Part shown: positions 34,395 through 42,909 of the stretch, in pieces
Numbering within the stretch: position 1 is the first letter of the stretch
How the letters are laid out: the number at the start of each line of letters is the position of its first letter
Assembly: GCA_964406095.1 (NCBI GenBank)
Contig: CAYOQJ010000001.1
Span: 1-42,976 of the forward strand
Source: M55B167 sp964406095
Lineage (GTDB): Bacteria > Verrucomicrobiota > Kiritimatiellia > RFP12 > UBA1067
Reading direction: 5' to 3'
DNA: 42,976 nt
Notes under the pieces: generated by a model
What the model was told of the DNA's origin: nothing
Database searches by the model: none
What the model saw: only the letters and a program-made list of their open reading frames with translations
Program-made: the position numbers and the translations under genes

Positions 34395-34446
34395 GCACCC
34401 TAATTTTGAAGGCTTGATTACAAGATCAGGTTAATAAATAATCGAC

Positions 34447-35583
34447 ATGCCGGAACATCTTTACATTCATGTGCCATTTTGTGCTCATAAATGCGCTTAC
34501 TGTGCTTTTTATTCGGTGACCAATGCCGATCCTGTATTTCGTGCGGCTTATCCGGAGTTGTTGCTGCGTGAACTTGAATTGCGCAAACCGAGAACCTCAA
34601 AGCTTGCACCACAAACTATTTATGTTGGTGGCGGCACACCTGCGATGCTGGGGCTGGATGGGTGGGAAAAACTTTTACTGGGTTTAAGTGAACAGCTTGA
34701 TCTCTCTCATCTCCGCGAATGGAGTGTTGAGATGAACCCTGAGTCGTCCTCCGCCGAATTGCTGGCCACACTCAAAGCCGGAGGTGTCAACCGGCTGACA
34801 TTCGGTATTCAAAGTTTTGACGAGCAGATTCTGCAAGCTGTCAGACGCCGCTGCCGTAGTAAGGATGTTTTTGATGCTTACGGCAACGCACGGTCACTCG
34901 GCTTTGAGAATATCGGTCTTGATCTGATTGCTGGTCTGCCTGGAGTTACAATGGAGAAATGGTGTAAAGATATTTCCTCCGCTTTGACTTTATGTCCGGA
35001 GCATATCTCTGTCTACACTCTGAGCGTTGAACCCGGTACTCCGCTGGCAGCACAGGTTGGGCATAGAGTACGGTTACCAAATGAAATTGAGCAGATGGAC
35101 ATGATTACCATAGCGACAGAGCGATTGAAGAGTGCGGGTTACAATCGCTATGAAATTTCAAATTACGCGCTAACTGGATGCGAATGCCGCCACAACAGCG
35201 CAGTCTGGCAGGGATCGGACTATCTCGGTATCGGAGCAGGTGCATTTTCACGTCTCGGAGTCTGCCGTTTTGAGAACCTTCCGGATATTGAATCCTGTTC
35301 CGACGCACTGCTCAACGGGTCAGGAATACCGGTAGCGACCGAAAGATTAAGCCCGTTCGAGGATGCTCTGCAACGCACGGTATTTCGTCTGCGTATGAGT
35401 ACGGGCATCAATCTGAAAGAGTGCCTGGCAGAATACCCGCAATTAGCCGAGAGAATTAAATGCTGGAGGGGCACCTTCGCGCAACTGGAGAAACGTGGAA
35501 TCATCCAACGCAAGGGAAAAACCTGGGCACTCACCCTCCGAGGCTGTGAGGTGTGTGATGCTGTAATCCGGGAGATGCTGTAA
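34447..35583 (+). CDS. hemW: Radical SAM heme chaperone HemW
   Basis: HemW (once called oxygen-independent coproporphyrinogen oxidase-like) binds heme and delivers it to respiratory enzymes. The 378 residues fit HemW rather than HemN, which is longer. The cluster motif C-x3-C-x2-C is C12-C16-C19 (VPFCAHKCAYCAFYS), with the usual HIPFC-like start; IYVGGGTPAML is the GGGTP motif; LTFGIQSFDEQIL and GLDLIAGLPG follow the family order. There is a weak AGG about 16 bases before the ATG. It is divergent from lpxK. HemW and HemN are separated by the absence here of HemN's extra N-terminal segment and its fourth Cys. Confidence 0.95.
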   Translation: MPEHLYIHVPFCAHKCAYCAFYSVTNADPVFRAAYPELLLRELELRKPRTSKLAPQTIYVGGGTPAMLGLDGWEKLLLGLSEQLDLSHLREWSVEMNPESSSAELLATLKAGGVNRLTFGIQSFDEQILQAVRRRCRSKDVFDAYGNARSLGFENIGLDLIAGLPGVTMEKWCKDISSALTLCPEHISVYTLSVEPGTPLAAQVGHRVRLPNEIEQMDMITIATERLKSAGYNRYEISNYALTGCECRHNSAVWQGSDYLGIGAGAFSRLGVCRFENLPDIESCSDALLNGSGIPVATERLSPFEDALQRTVFRLRMSTGINLKECLAEYPQLAERIKCWRGTFAQLEKRGIIQRKGKTWALTLRGCEVCDAVIREML

Positions 35584-35785
35584 CAGTGAATATTAAGTTA
35601 AAACAGCCCCGCTAAAAGAGTTGAAAGTGTTAAAAAATTTAAAGGAAAATACTACGCAGTTTCAACCCTTTCAACCCTCCCAACTTGCGTAAATTGCTTT
35701 ATTTTTATTTATGTCGCACTCCGGCTTAATTTCGGCAACCCGGAGATTTGAACAAATCAACGGCAAAAAGCATCCAAAGTGCAGG

Positions 35786-35814
35786 TTGAAAAAGCAATTG
35801 AGTTTATATATAAT
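35786..35814 (+). promoter_or_regulatory. Near-consensus sigma-70 promoter, leaderless arrangement
   Basis: TTGAAA (35786-35791), a 17-base spacer and TATAAT (35809-35814). The ATG of the following gene is at 35821, six bases after the -10 box, so transcription should start at or within a base or two of the start codon. There is no ribosome site between. Confidence 0.7.
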
Positions 35815-35820
35815 CACGCC

Positions 35821-36354
35821 ATGAAAACATTAACAGCGATAACGGTTATTTGGGTGCTAAGCGTGAATTGCGCTTTGGCACGGGGGACAAAAATCTGTTT
35901 TGAAGCTGAAAGCGCTGAGAAGATCGAAGTGCCGATGGTTCTGGTTTCAAACGGGATTGAAAATGTATCCGGGATAGCTATTTCGATTCCCGAGAAGGCT
36001 GGCAATCCGCCTGAAAGATGTGAGGGGGCAGCGGTTTATACGATCAATATTCCCAAAAAAGGTAACTATACCCTCTGGTGCAGGGTGCGGTGGAACGGCG
36101 AATGCAGTAACTCCTTCACTGCAAGATTCAACGACAAACCGCCAATTCTTTTCGGCGAAGACGCAACCTATAAGGTCTGGCACTGGGTAAAATACCCTGT
36201 TTCCAGAACCAGTGCGCCGATCGCTCTGGAGGCTGGCAAAACAATCTTTAAAATAGAAAATCGTGAAGACGGCATTATGGTTGATCAGATAATATTGAGT
36301 ACCGATAAGCGCTTTGTGCCGATTGAGATCGAAAAAACCGGAGTCTTCAACTGA
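35821..36354 (+). CDS. Small secreted carbohydrate-binding-like protein
   Basis: A 177-residue secreted protein, signal peptide about 1-20 (ending ALA). The mature part looks like one beta-sandwich of the galactose-binding-like class: FEAESAEKI at the start, GNYTLWCRVRWNGECSNSF in the middle, WHWVKYP, then LEAGKTIFKIENREDGIMVDQIIL at the end, the run typical of CBM6/CBM35-like modules (split landmarks, not a profile hit). It stands alone without a catalytic domain. An upstream in-frame start at 35779 would add 14 residues ahead of the signal peptide and lies before the promoter, so it is rejected. The O-antigen-ligase-like gene follows after 21 bases. Confidence 0.7.
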   Translation: MKTLTAITVIWVLSVNCALARGTKICFEAESAEKIEVPMVLVSNGIENVSGIAISIPEKAGNPPERCEGAAVYTINIPKKGNYTLWCRVRWNGECSNSFTARFNDKPPILFGEDATYKVWHWVKYPVSRTSAPIALEAGKTIFKIENREDGIMVDQIILSTDKRFVPIEIEKTGVFN

Positions 36355-36375
36355 GCTTGACTTGCTGAAATCAAC

Positions 36376-37608
36376 ATGAATGAATCCAGTGACAGGAAGA
36401 TGTGTATTTTCGGTCGGCTCTATTTTCTGTTGGCCTGTCTGACAATTCTGATCGCCCCTACCCAGTGGTCGCTGGAAATTCGCAGGGGATTATTCATCTC
36501 GCCGGCCGACATCACCCTTCTGCTTGCCGCAGGTTTCTGGTTGCTTGACACGCTTGTCAACCGCAGCTGGCGACAGCTCAAAACTCATATCCCGCCGTGG
36601 AGCCACATCTTTTTCATTGCCTGCGCGGCGGTGTCGATGCTGTTCGCTGGCGATAAAGGCTCCGCCGTCAAGGAGTTGATCCAATACACGCTCTATTTCA
36701 TCATTGGGCACATGGTGTTCGACAATCTTCTACGGCGTTATCCTAAATCGGTCAAATACGCGCTGTTAATATTTGCAATGACTACCACCATCATCACAGC
36801 TCTTGCAGTGGCGCAATACCTTGACCAGGAGACAGAGGATTTGATGGTGCGAGGCACATTCGGCAATCGTAATGTGCTCGCGGGATTTTACGCACTTATA
36901 TTGCCTATGCTGCTGGCTTGTATTATTGAAACTCGTTCCTTGCTGACGAAAATTTTGCTGAGTGTGCTTTTTCTGACAGCTATCTCGGTTAATCTTTCCG
37001 GAGCATCATACGTCGCCGTGACTTTTGCGGCGGCACTGATAGCGGCACGCAACGGATTGAAATGGTTTATTCCGGTAGCAATTATCCTTGTTCTATGGCA
37101 GTGTCTGGTATTGCAGCGTCTGCCGCGGGCGAATGACCTCGTTCATTTCCATGCAACTGCACTCTACGCACAGGACGGAACTGTTGAACGCCGTTATCCG
37201 GAATGGCAGGCGGCCGGCAGCATGATACTTACTAACCCACTGCTCGGTGTCGGACCGGGCAACTACCAGAAACATGTCGGACAGTATTACGACAACATCC
37301 CGCGCAAGACCGGACCAGCCGAACCTGACATTCAGAACCTGCACCTGGTTATCGCCGCGTCGATGGGCATACCTGCGCTGCTGGCGTTTCTGACCATGTT
37401 TGTAACTCCATTCAACAAGGACAATATCTTCCCGATGAAACACAGTGTGCTGATTCACGGAGCCATCGGTTCTCTGGCAGCGTTTGCGTTCACGGCAATC
37501 TGGCATCCCCTGCTAGTACGCGGGATCGGCCTCCCTTTTGTTATGATGCTGGTCTTCACACGTTACCTTGTTCAGACTGAGTTCATTTATGGAAACTGCG
37601 AAGAGTAA
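36376..37608 (+). CDS. O-antigen ligase/polymerase-type membrane protein
   Basis: A 410-residue protein with about 11-12 hydrophobic helices and the large loop near residues 255-320 found in the Wzy_C/O-antigen ligase family (WaaL, Wzy and related). The key segment is ERRYPEWQAAGSMILTNPLLGVGPGNY, given here as landmarks at about 270-297: the R near its start and the GxGPGNY end are usual in this family. Its stop codon is overlapped by 20 bases by the next gene, so they are co-translated. It could ligate or polymerise a surface glycan on undecaprenyl or lipid A; without a wzx or glycosyltransferase nearby the product cannot be named. Confidence 0.8.
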   Translation: MNESSDRKMCIFGRLYFLLACLTILIAPTQWSLEIRRGLFISPADITLLLAAGFWLLDTLVNRSWRQLKTHIPPWSHIFFIACAAVSMLFAGDKGSAVKELIQYTLYFIIGHMVFDNLLRRYPKSVKYALLIFAMTTTIITALAVAQYLDQETEDLMVRGTFGNRNVLAGFYALILPMLLACIIETRSLLTKILLSVLFLTAISVNLSGASYVAVTFAAALIAARNGLKWFIPVAIILVLWQCLVLQRLPRANDLVHFHATALYAQDGTVERRYPEWQAAGSMILTNPLLGVGPGNYQKHVGQYYDNIPRKTGPAEPDIQNLHLVIAASMGIPALLAFLTMFVTPFNKDNIFPMKHSVLIHGAIGSLAAFAFTAIWHPLLVRGIGLPFVMMLVFTRYLVQTEFIYGNCEE

Positions 37609-39430
37609 AGATTATCGAATTTTCAGGATAACACCGGAACGCATCAGCAACCCGATTTTGCGTGTGTCTGCCCGGATTTTCAAAAAACCCTTGGAAAAAC
37701 TGATCGGTCTGGAAGAGCTCAATCAGATTTACTATAAAGCCTGCCAACTGCCTGATGAGGAATGTTTCTGCGAACGCCTGCTCAAGGTGATGAACATCGA
37801 ACTGGAAATCAAAGCGGGCGCACTGGAGAAAATCCCCCGCGAAGGAGCAGTGCTGGTTACATCCAACCATCCCTTCGGCGGCATCGACGGCATCGTTCTG
37901 CTTGCCTGCCTGCGGCGCGGACGCTGTGATGTCAAGGCGATGGTTAATTATATGCTGAGCGTCATACCTGAAATGCGTGAGATGTTCATCTATGTTGATC
38001 CCTTCGACCGCGCAAGTTCAGCACGTATAAATCTACGACCGATGCGCGAGTGCCTGACCTGGCTGAAAGAGGGGCATCTGCTTTTTGTTTTTCCGTCGGG
38101 AGAGGTTTCAAGCTACGACAAACAAAAACGCATGATTCGCGATCCGGACTGGAATCCGGGCATCGCAACCCTGGCACGTAAGACAAATGCCACAGTGGTG
38201 CCCATGTTTGTCAAAGGTTCCAACACCAAACTCTTTAATCTGGCTGGCATGATTCATCCTCGACTGCGTACAGTACTTTTGCCGCGTCAGTTGATCAATA
38301 AATACAACAAAAAGATAAAGATAGAAATCGGCTCCACTGTAATTTTAAAAGAATTGCAGGATGATTTTAAAACCAGTGAACAACTACTTCAATACATTCG
38401 TCTGCGAACTTATATCCTCTCGGCCCGTGGTAAACAGGAACCTCGCTTCCGACTACCTAAACTCAAACCAGAGCCTAGAGAGATGGAACCGATTATCGAA
38501 GCGGTTGATCCCGCTGTACTGCGAGCCGAGCTAGATACACTCGATCCAGAGTGTTATTTATCCAGTTCAAGCTCATTCAAAGCCTATATTGCTCGGCGGG
38601 ATCAGATTCCCAATATTATGCGAGAAATCGGACGCCTGCGTGAAATCACCTTCCGTGCGGTTGGCGAAGGAACCGGTAAATCGATTGACCTGGATCATTT
38701 TGATGATTACTATCTGCACCTTTTCATCTGGAACACCGAGGTAGATCAGCTGGTCGGTTCCTACCGTATCGGGCTAACCGACAAAATTATCCGGGAGCGC
38801 GGCATTAAAGGTCTCTACACCAACACCCTCTTTAAATACAACAACCGACTGACCGATGCTATCAATCCCGCTCTTGAAATGGGCCGCTCTTTCATCCGCA
38901 GTGAATATCAGCGCACCTACGCATCTCTTTTCATGCTCTGGAAAGGCATCTCAATTTTTATCAGCCGCAACCCACGTTACCGCATACTCTTCGGCCCAGT
39001 CAGCATAACTAACGAATATAATCAGGTTTCAAAAGATATGATTCTCACCACAATGCGACTGAAGTATATGAACCGTCGGCTTCAACATCTGGTTAAAGCG
39101 GAAAAACCTCCTAAAAACCCATCAAAGGCGGAGTGGACGTTGCCCTCTTACAATTCTATCTTTCAGGATATCGAGCATCTCTCGGACTGCGTTTCCGAAA
39201 TCGAAGAGGACGGCAAGGAAATTCCGATTCTGCTGCGTCAATACATAAAGATGGGCGGTGAGATTCTGGCCTTCAACGTGGACGCTGAATTCAGTTCGGT
39301 GATTGATGCGCTGATCATGGTCGATGTCTCAAAAACCCCCATGAAAATTATCAAACGTTACATGGGCACAGAACTGGCGGAAAAATATCTCAGGGATATA
39401 GGCGGCGCCAACCAGATTGGACGAAGTTGA
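37589..39430 (+). CDS. PlsC + GNAT double acyltransferase, OlsF-like
   Basis: A 613-residue fusion. The N-terminal half is a PlsC-type lysophospholipid acyltransferase: SNHPFGGIDG (H94, D100, a variant NHx5D) and FVFPSGEVSSYD near 165. The C-terminal half (about 310-500) is a GNAT-fold acyl transferase of the OlsB/hemolysin type: RDQIPNIMREIGRLREITFR, then LVGSYRIG and a GRSFIRSEYQ stretch. The same domain order is known from OlsF, which makes ornithine lipids by N-acylation (C-terminal part) and O-acylation (N-terminal part). That activity is inferred. The ATG at 37589 is chosen over a TTG at 37568; it lies inside the upstream gene's end. The stop overlaps the recN start region. Ornithine-type lipids would alter the outer membrane's charge. 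Confidence 0.82.
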   Translation: METAKSKDYRIFRITPERISNPILRVSARIFKKPLEKLIGLEELNQIYYKACQLPDEECFCERLLKVMNIELEIKAGALEKIPREGAVLVTSNHPFGGIDGIVLLACLRRGRCDVKAMVNYMLSVIPEMREMFIYVDPFDRASSARINLRPMRECLTWLKEGHLLFVFPSGEVSSYDKQKRMIRDPDWNPGIATLARKTNATVVPMFVKGSNTKLFNLAGMIHPRLRTVLLPRQLINKYNKKIKIEIGSTVILKELQDDFKTSEQLLQYIRLRTYILSARGKQEPRFRLPKLKPEPREMEPIIEAVDPAVLRAELDTLDPECYLSSSSSFKAYIARRDQIPNIMREIGRLREITFRAVGEGTGKSIDLDHFDDYYLHLFIWNTEVDQLVGSYRIGLTDKIIRERGIKGLYTNTLFKYNNRLTDAINPALEMGRSFIRSEYQRTYASLFMLWKGISIFISRNPRYRILFGPVSITNEYNQVSKDMILTTMRLKYMNRRLQHLVKAEKPPKNPSKAEWTLPSYNSIFQDIEHLSDCVSEIEEDGKEIPILLRQYIKMGGEILAFNVDAEFSSVIDALIMVDVSKTPMKIIKRYMGTELAEKYLRDIGGANQIGRS

Positions 39431-39432
39431 TT

Positions 39433-41106
39433 ATGTTGCGGCAACTCAAAGTTCAGAATCTGGCAATCGTTGAAGAGGCGACGATAAAATTCGGCCAAGG
39501 GCTCAATATCATCACCGGCGAAACCGGTGCTGGCAAATCCGTTCTGATGGGTGCTCTCAATCTGGTGATGGGTGAACGGGCGGACAAATCAATCATTCGT
39601 TCCGGTGCTGATGAAAGCCGGATCGAGGCGGCATTCTCACTGGATGGTGCGACACTCAGCACACTCGACACTCTGTTGAATGAGCGAGGCATACCATCCT
39701 GTGAAGAGAGTACTCTGTTGATAAAACGTGTGATATCCAACAAAGGAACTGGACGGATACTGATCAACGACGCCGCCTCGACCGCGCAGACTCTGCGCGA
39801 AATCGGTTCATTGCTGGTCGATATCCACGGCCCTTACGACCAGCAGTCGCTGCTCAAACAGGATTTTCAACGCGCACTGCTGGATGCCTATGGTAAATGC
39901 GCTCAAACCTTAAATAGCTATCAGATGGTATGGAATGAGTTGAATCGCACACAAAGCACAATGGGTGAATTTCAGACAGCAAACTCAGATCCCGCGGCTG
40001 AACGGGAAGATCTGCTTTTCATGATCAATGAAATCAGCTCCGCCGCCCTGACTGAAGCTGATGAGAATGAGTTGATTGTTTCACACGCTCAAGCCGCCAA
40101 CGCCGAGAAAATTCTCTCCATGGGTGCTGAAATCAACAATCTCCTCTGTGACAGTGAGTTCTCTGCGGCCAACTGTCTGCTAAACGCCCGCAGTCATAGC
40201 GAGGAGCTTTGTCGAATTCTGCCTGAAGCGGAGCAATGGCTCAATGAGATTAAGAGTGCGACACTACAAGTTCAAGAACTGAATAACTCCGTTAACAACT
40301 GTCTGAGCAGAATCGAAGTCGAACCCGACCGTGTACGCCTTCTTGAAGAACGTATGGCTCTGGTGCAAAGGCTCAAACGTAAATACGGCGGCTCGGTGGC
40401 AGCCGCAAACCAAAAACTGGAGCAACTGCAAAACCGTCTGGATGAGCTTGAACATCGTGCCGACCGAATTGCGGAACTGCAACAACAAATCAGTCGACTC
40501 AAACATGAACTTAACGAAAAAGCCAAATTGCTGACGCACTCGCGTGAAAAAACCGCTACCCGCTTATCCAAAGCCATCACTACCGTATTGCGTGATCTTG
40601 GCTTTCTCAATGCCTCTTTTGATATAAAGTTAGAATCGTCCACTCCCGCGTCGTACGGTGCCGATGAAGTGATTTTTGAGTTTGCTCCCAACCCCGGCGA
40701 ACCATCCCAACCACTCAAGGCTATCGCCTCCAGCGGAGAAATTGCTCGGGTCATGCTGGCAGTCAAAGCGGTTCTGGCAGCACACGACAGCATCCCGATT
40801 CTGGTCTTCGATGAAATCGACGCCAATATCGGCGGTGAAACCGGTCGAGCGGTAGGAGAAAAATTGCGTCAGGTCGCTACCTCCCACCAGGTAATCTCCA
40901 TCACCCATCTGCCGCAATCAGCAGTTTACGGCGAACAGCACATTAAAATCTTCAAGGAAATCGAAAACAACCGTACTCAGATGAGAGCGCGAATACTTGA
41001 TTACGAAGAACGTGTGGATGAAATAGCCCGGATGCTGGGTGGCAGAGGTCTGACATCGGTAATTGAAAGTCACGCCCGCGAAATGCTGGATGCGTCCGGA
41101 CACTAA
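39433..41106 (+). CDS. recN: DNA repair protein RecN
   Basis: SMC-like ATPase for double-strand-break repair, 557 residues, the normal length. The N-terminal ATP site GETGAGKS is near residue 31 and the arm follows as a long coiled coil (about 150-360, for example LEERMALVQRLKRKYGG and ELQQQISRLKHELNEKAK). The C-terminal head has the signature SSGEIARVMLAVKAVLA and Walker B ILVFDEIDANIGGETG. The ATG at 39433 is preferred; a TTG at 39427 overlaps the previous stop codon. It lies in an otherwise envelope-related run, two bases behind the acyltransferase, which probably reflects genome packing rather than function. Confidence 0.97.
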   Translation: MLRQLKVQNLAIVEEATIKFGQGLNIITGETGAGKSVLMGALNLVMGERADKSIIRSGADESRIEAAFSLDGATLSTLDTLLNERGIPSCEESTLLIKRVISNKGTGRILINDAASTAQTLREIGSLLVDIHGPYDQQSLLKQDFQRALLDAYGKCAQTLNSYQMVWNELNRTQSTMGEFQTANSDPAAEREDLLFMINEISSAALTEADENELIVSHAQAANAEKILSMGAEINNLLCDSEFSAANCLLNARSHSEELCRILPEAEQWLNEIKSATLQVQELNNSVNNCLSRIEVEPDRVRLLEERMALVQRLKRKYGGSVAAANQKLEQLQNRLDELEHRADRIAELQQQISRLKHELNEKAKLLTHSREKTATRLSKAITTVLRDLGFLNASFDIKLESSTPASYGADEVIFEFAPNPGEPSQPLKAIASSGEIARVMLAVKAVLAAHDSIPILVFDEIDANIGGETGRAVGEKLRQVATSHQVISITHLPQSAVYGEQHIKIFKEIENNRTQMRARILDYEERVDEIARMLGGRGLTSVIESHAREMLDASGH

Positions 41107-41116
41107 ACTTAATTTT

Positions 41117-42847
41117 ATGTCTTATAAACAACAGAGTTTTTTTCTCAAATCAGACGATGATTTTCTAGCCTGCAGCGCATTGGTGCCCGCGACTGTAACC
41201 GGTGGAGTTCTGATGCTGCTCCCTTTCGCTGAAGAGCGCAAGGGAGCATTACCTTTCTATCTGAGTATGGCCAGAGAGCTGGCCCAACTGCAGATCGCCT
41301 CGCTGATCTTCGACTGGCGTGGCAGCGGTGACTCCACCGGTGAATTTGAAACTGTAAATCCAACCGATTATCTGCATGATTTACAATATGCGTTCGACAA
41401 GCTGAACGCTCTAACTGACGATGCGCCGATCGGTGCACTGGGCGTTCGTCTCAGCGCAATGCTGCTGCATACGCTTGATGAACCACGGCTGAAAAGTATG
41501 GTGGCAATAGCACCTGTCACCGGCGATGAGTTTATGCGTCAGCTCCTGCAGCGCCGCATGGTCAACGATATGGTTGCTTACGGCAAAGTCGTCGAAAGTC
41601 GTGCGGCACTGAAAGAAAAACTCGTATCAGGACAGGCCATTGATCTCGACGGCTATACCTTCAGTGCTCCTTTTTACGAGTGGGCCACAACTCTCGACGG
41701 ACAGCACATTTCACAATCCTCCCGCACCTTGCCAACTCTTCTTATTCCAGGCGGACACACCGGGCGCGCGTCCAAATCAATCACCGGCAGCAACCGTAAA
41801 ACTCAATACAGTGAAATGCGTTTCCCGCCATTCTGGAACACCGTCGGCCATGTTAATCTCAGCAGACTCACCGAAATCACAAGTAACTGGATCAAAACAA
41901 ATCTGAAAACCTCGCAAAAAGTGCAGAACGGCGCGGCAGCGCCTGAAACCGTAAATGTTCATCCCGACGAAACCATCCAACTGATAAAATCCTGTACCAA
42001 CATGGAACTGGTTGACATTCGGTCAATCGATAGCGATAGGCATTCGGATCAACTCATACGTGCAGTTTTCGACAAACCGCCAGTGCAACCCCGGGGCGGA
42101 ATACTTTTTCTGCATGGCTGGTCGGGTGATCGCACCGGACCGCACCGCTTTTTTGTTCAACTTGCCCGCCGATGCGCAGGAATGGGATTTCTAACTTTGC
42201 GTATTGATTTTTGTGGTCGCGGTCTGAGTGACGGCACACACGAGAGTGGCACCATCGCATCAATGGCACAGGATGCCGAGGCCGCGCTACGGGAACTTAA
42301 AACACGGTTGCCAGCAGAAGCACCGATTTTTATCGCTTCAATCTGTTCAGGCGGCAAGGTTGCCATCACTTTGGGTGCGGAACACCCTGAAATCAAAGGT
42401 ATGCTGCTGCTCTCCGCCGAATCCATGGGATCGCTACGCAGCACCGACACCGACGCTGCCAAAACCCGTCAGGCACTGCTGACCTATTTCAAAAAACTGT
42501 GCCGCCCAGAAACCTGGAAAAAAATTATAACCGGTAAAGTGCAGACCGGCATGGTTACTAAGGCGTTGATCAAACATGAGACACGATCGGACGCGGAAGC
42601 GCGCACCGAAGATGCCACACTGCTGAAATTCCGGACTTTCCGTAGCCCGATTCACCTTGTTTTCGGAGGCTCTGATCCAGATGCGTCCGGCTCTATGGCC
42701 GCCTATAAAGCCTACTTCAAAAAACACCGCATCCCCCACAGCATACATCTGATACCACACTCAGGTCACAGCTTTTACAGTCTTGAATGGACACGGGAGG
42801 CGCTCGAAAACTCTCTCCGTTTTCTACTAAATGAATTTCCATCTTGA
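41117..42847 (+). CDS. Double alpha/beta-hydrolase, exosortase-system-hydrolase-like
   Basis: A 576-residue protein of two alpha/beta-hydrolase halves. The first (about 1-265) keeps the fold (LMLLPFAEERKGALPFY, FDWRGSGDSTG) but at the nucleophile elbow reads GVRLSA (109-114), lacking the usual GxSxG Ser/Cys. The second (about 325-576) has HGWSGDRTGPHRF, IDFCGRGLSDG, an elbow S-I-C-S-G (C410 as nucleophile), GGSDPD and HSGHSF, giving a Cys-Asp-His triad. An R in the first elbow and a Cys in the second recall the paired exosortase-A-associated hydrolases 2 and 1, here joined in one chain. That likeness is from memory and needs a profile search. The start at 41117 follows the recN stop by 10 bases; an earlier TTG lies inside recN. 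No signal peptide is seen, so it acts in the cytoplasm. Confidence 0.8.
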   Translation: MSYKQQSFFLKSDDDFLACSALVPATVTGGVLMLLPFAEERKGALPFYLSMARELAQLQIASLIFDWRGSGDSTGEFETVNPTDYLHDLQYAFDKLNALTDDAPIGALGVRLSAMLLHTLDEPRLKSMVAIAPVTGDEFMRQLLQRRMVNDMVAYGKVVESRAALKEKLVSGQAIDLDGYTFSAPFYEWATTLDGQHISQSSRTLPTLLIPGGHTGRASKSITGSNRKTQYSEMRFPPFWNTVGHVNLSRLTEITSNWIKTNLKTSQKVQNGAAAPETVNVHPDETIQLIKSCTNMELVDIRSIDSDRHSDQLIRAVFDKPPVQPRGGILFLHGWSGDRTGPHRFFVQLARRCAGMGFLTLRIDFCGRGLSDGTHESGTIASMAQDAEAALRELKTRLPAEAPIFIASICSGGKVAITLGAEHPEIKGMLLLSAESMGSLRSTDTDAAKTRQALLTYFKKLCRPETWKKIITGKVQTGMVTKALIKHETRSDAEARTEDATLLKFRTFRSPIHLVFGGSDPDASGSMAAYKAYFKKHRIPHSIHLIPHSGHSFYSLEWTREALENSLRFLLNEFPS

Positions 42848-42909
42848 TCGGTGCATTTAATTATAGTACCTTGCCGAAAAAGACAAGCTATTATCAAGTA
42901 AAGCGAAAA

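Noticed and set aside
35584..35785. Possible terminator after hemW (GTTGAAAG at 35620 and CTTTCAAC at 35668; ACGCA/TGCGT)
   Set aside because: The arms are short with a 40-base loop or imperfect pairing, and no clean stem plus T-run could be defined.
35779..35820. Earlier start for the small secreted protein
   Set aside because: It lies before and across the promoter elements and puts 14 residues before the signal peptide.
41063..41116. Earlier TTG start of the double hydrolase inside recN
   Set aside because: It overlaps the recN coding end by 44 bases and adds residues with no fold; the ATG at 41117 follows the recN stop directly.
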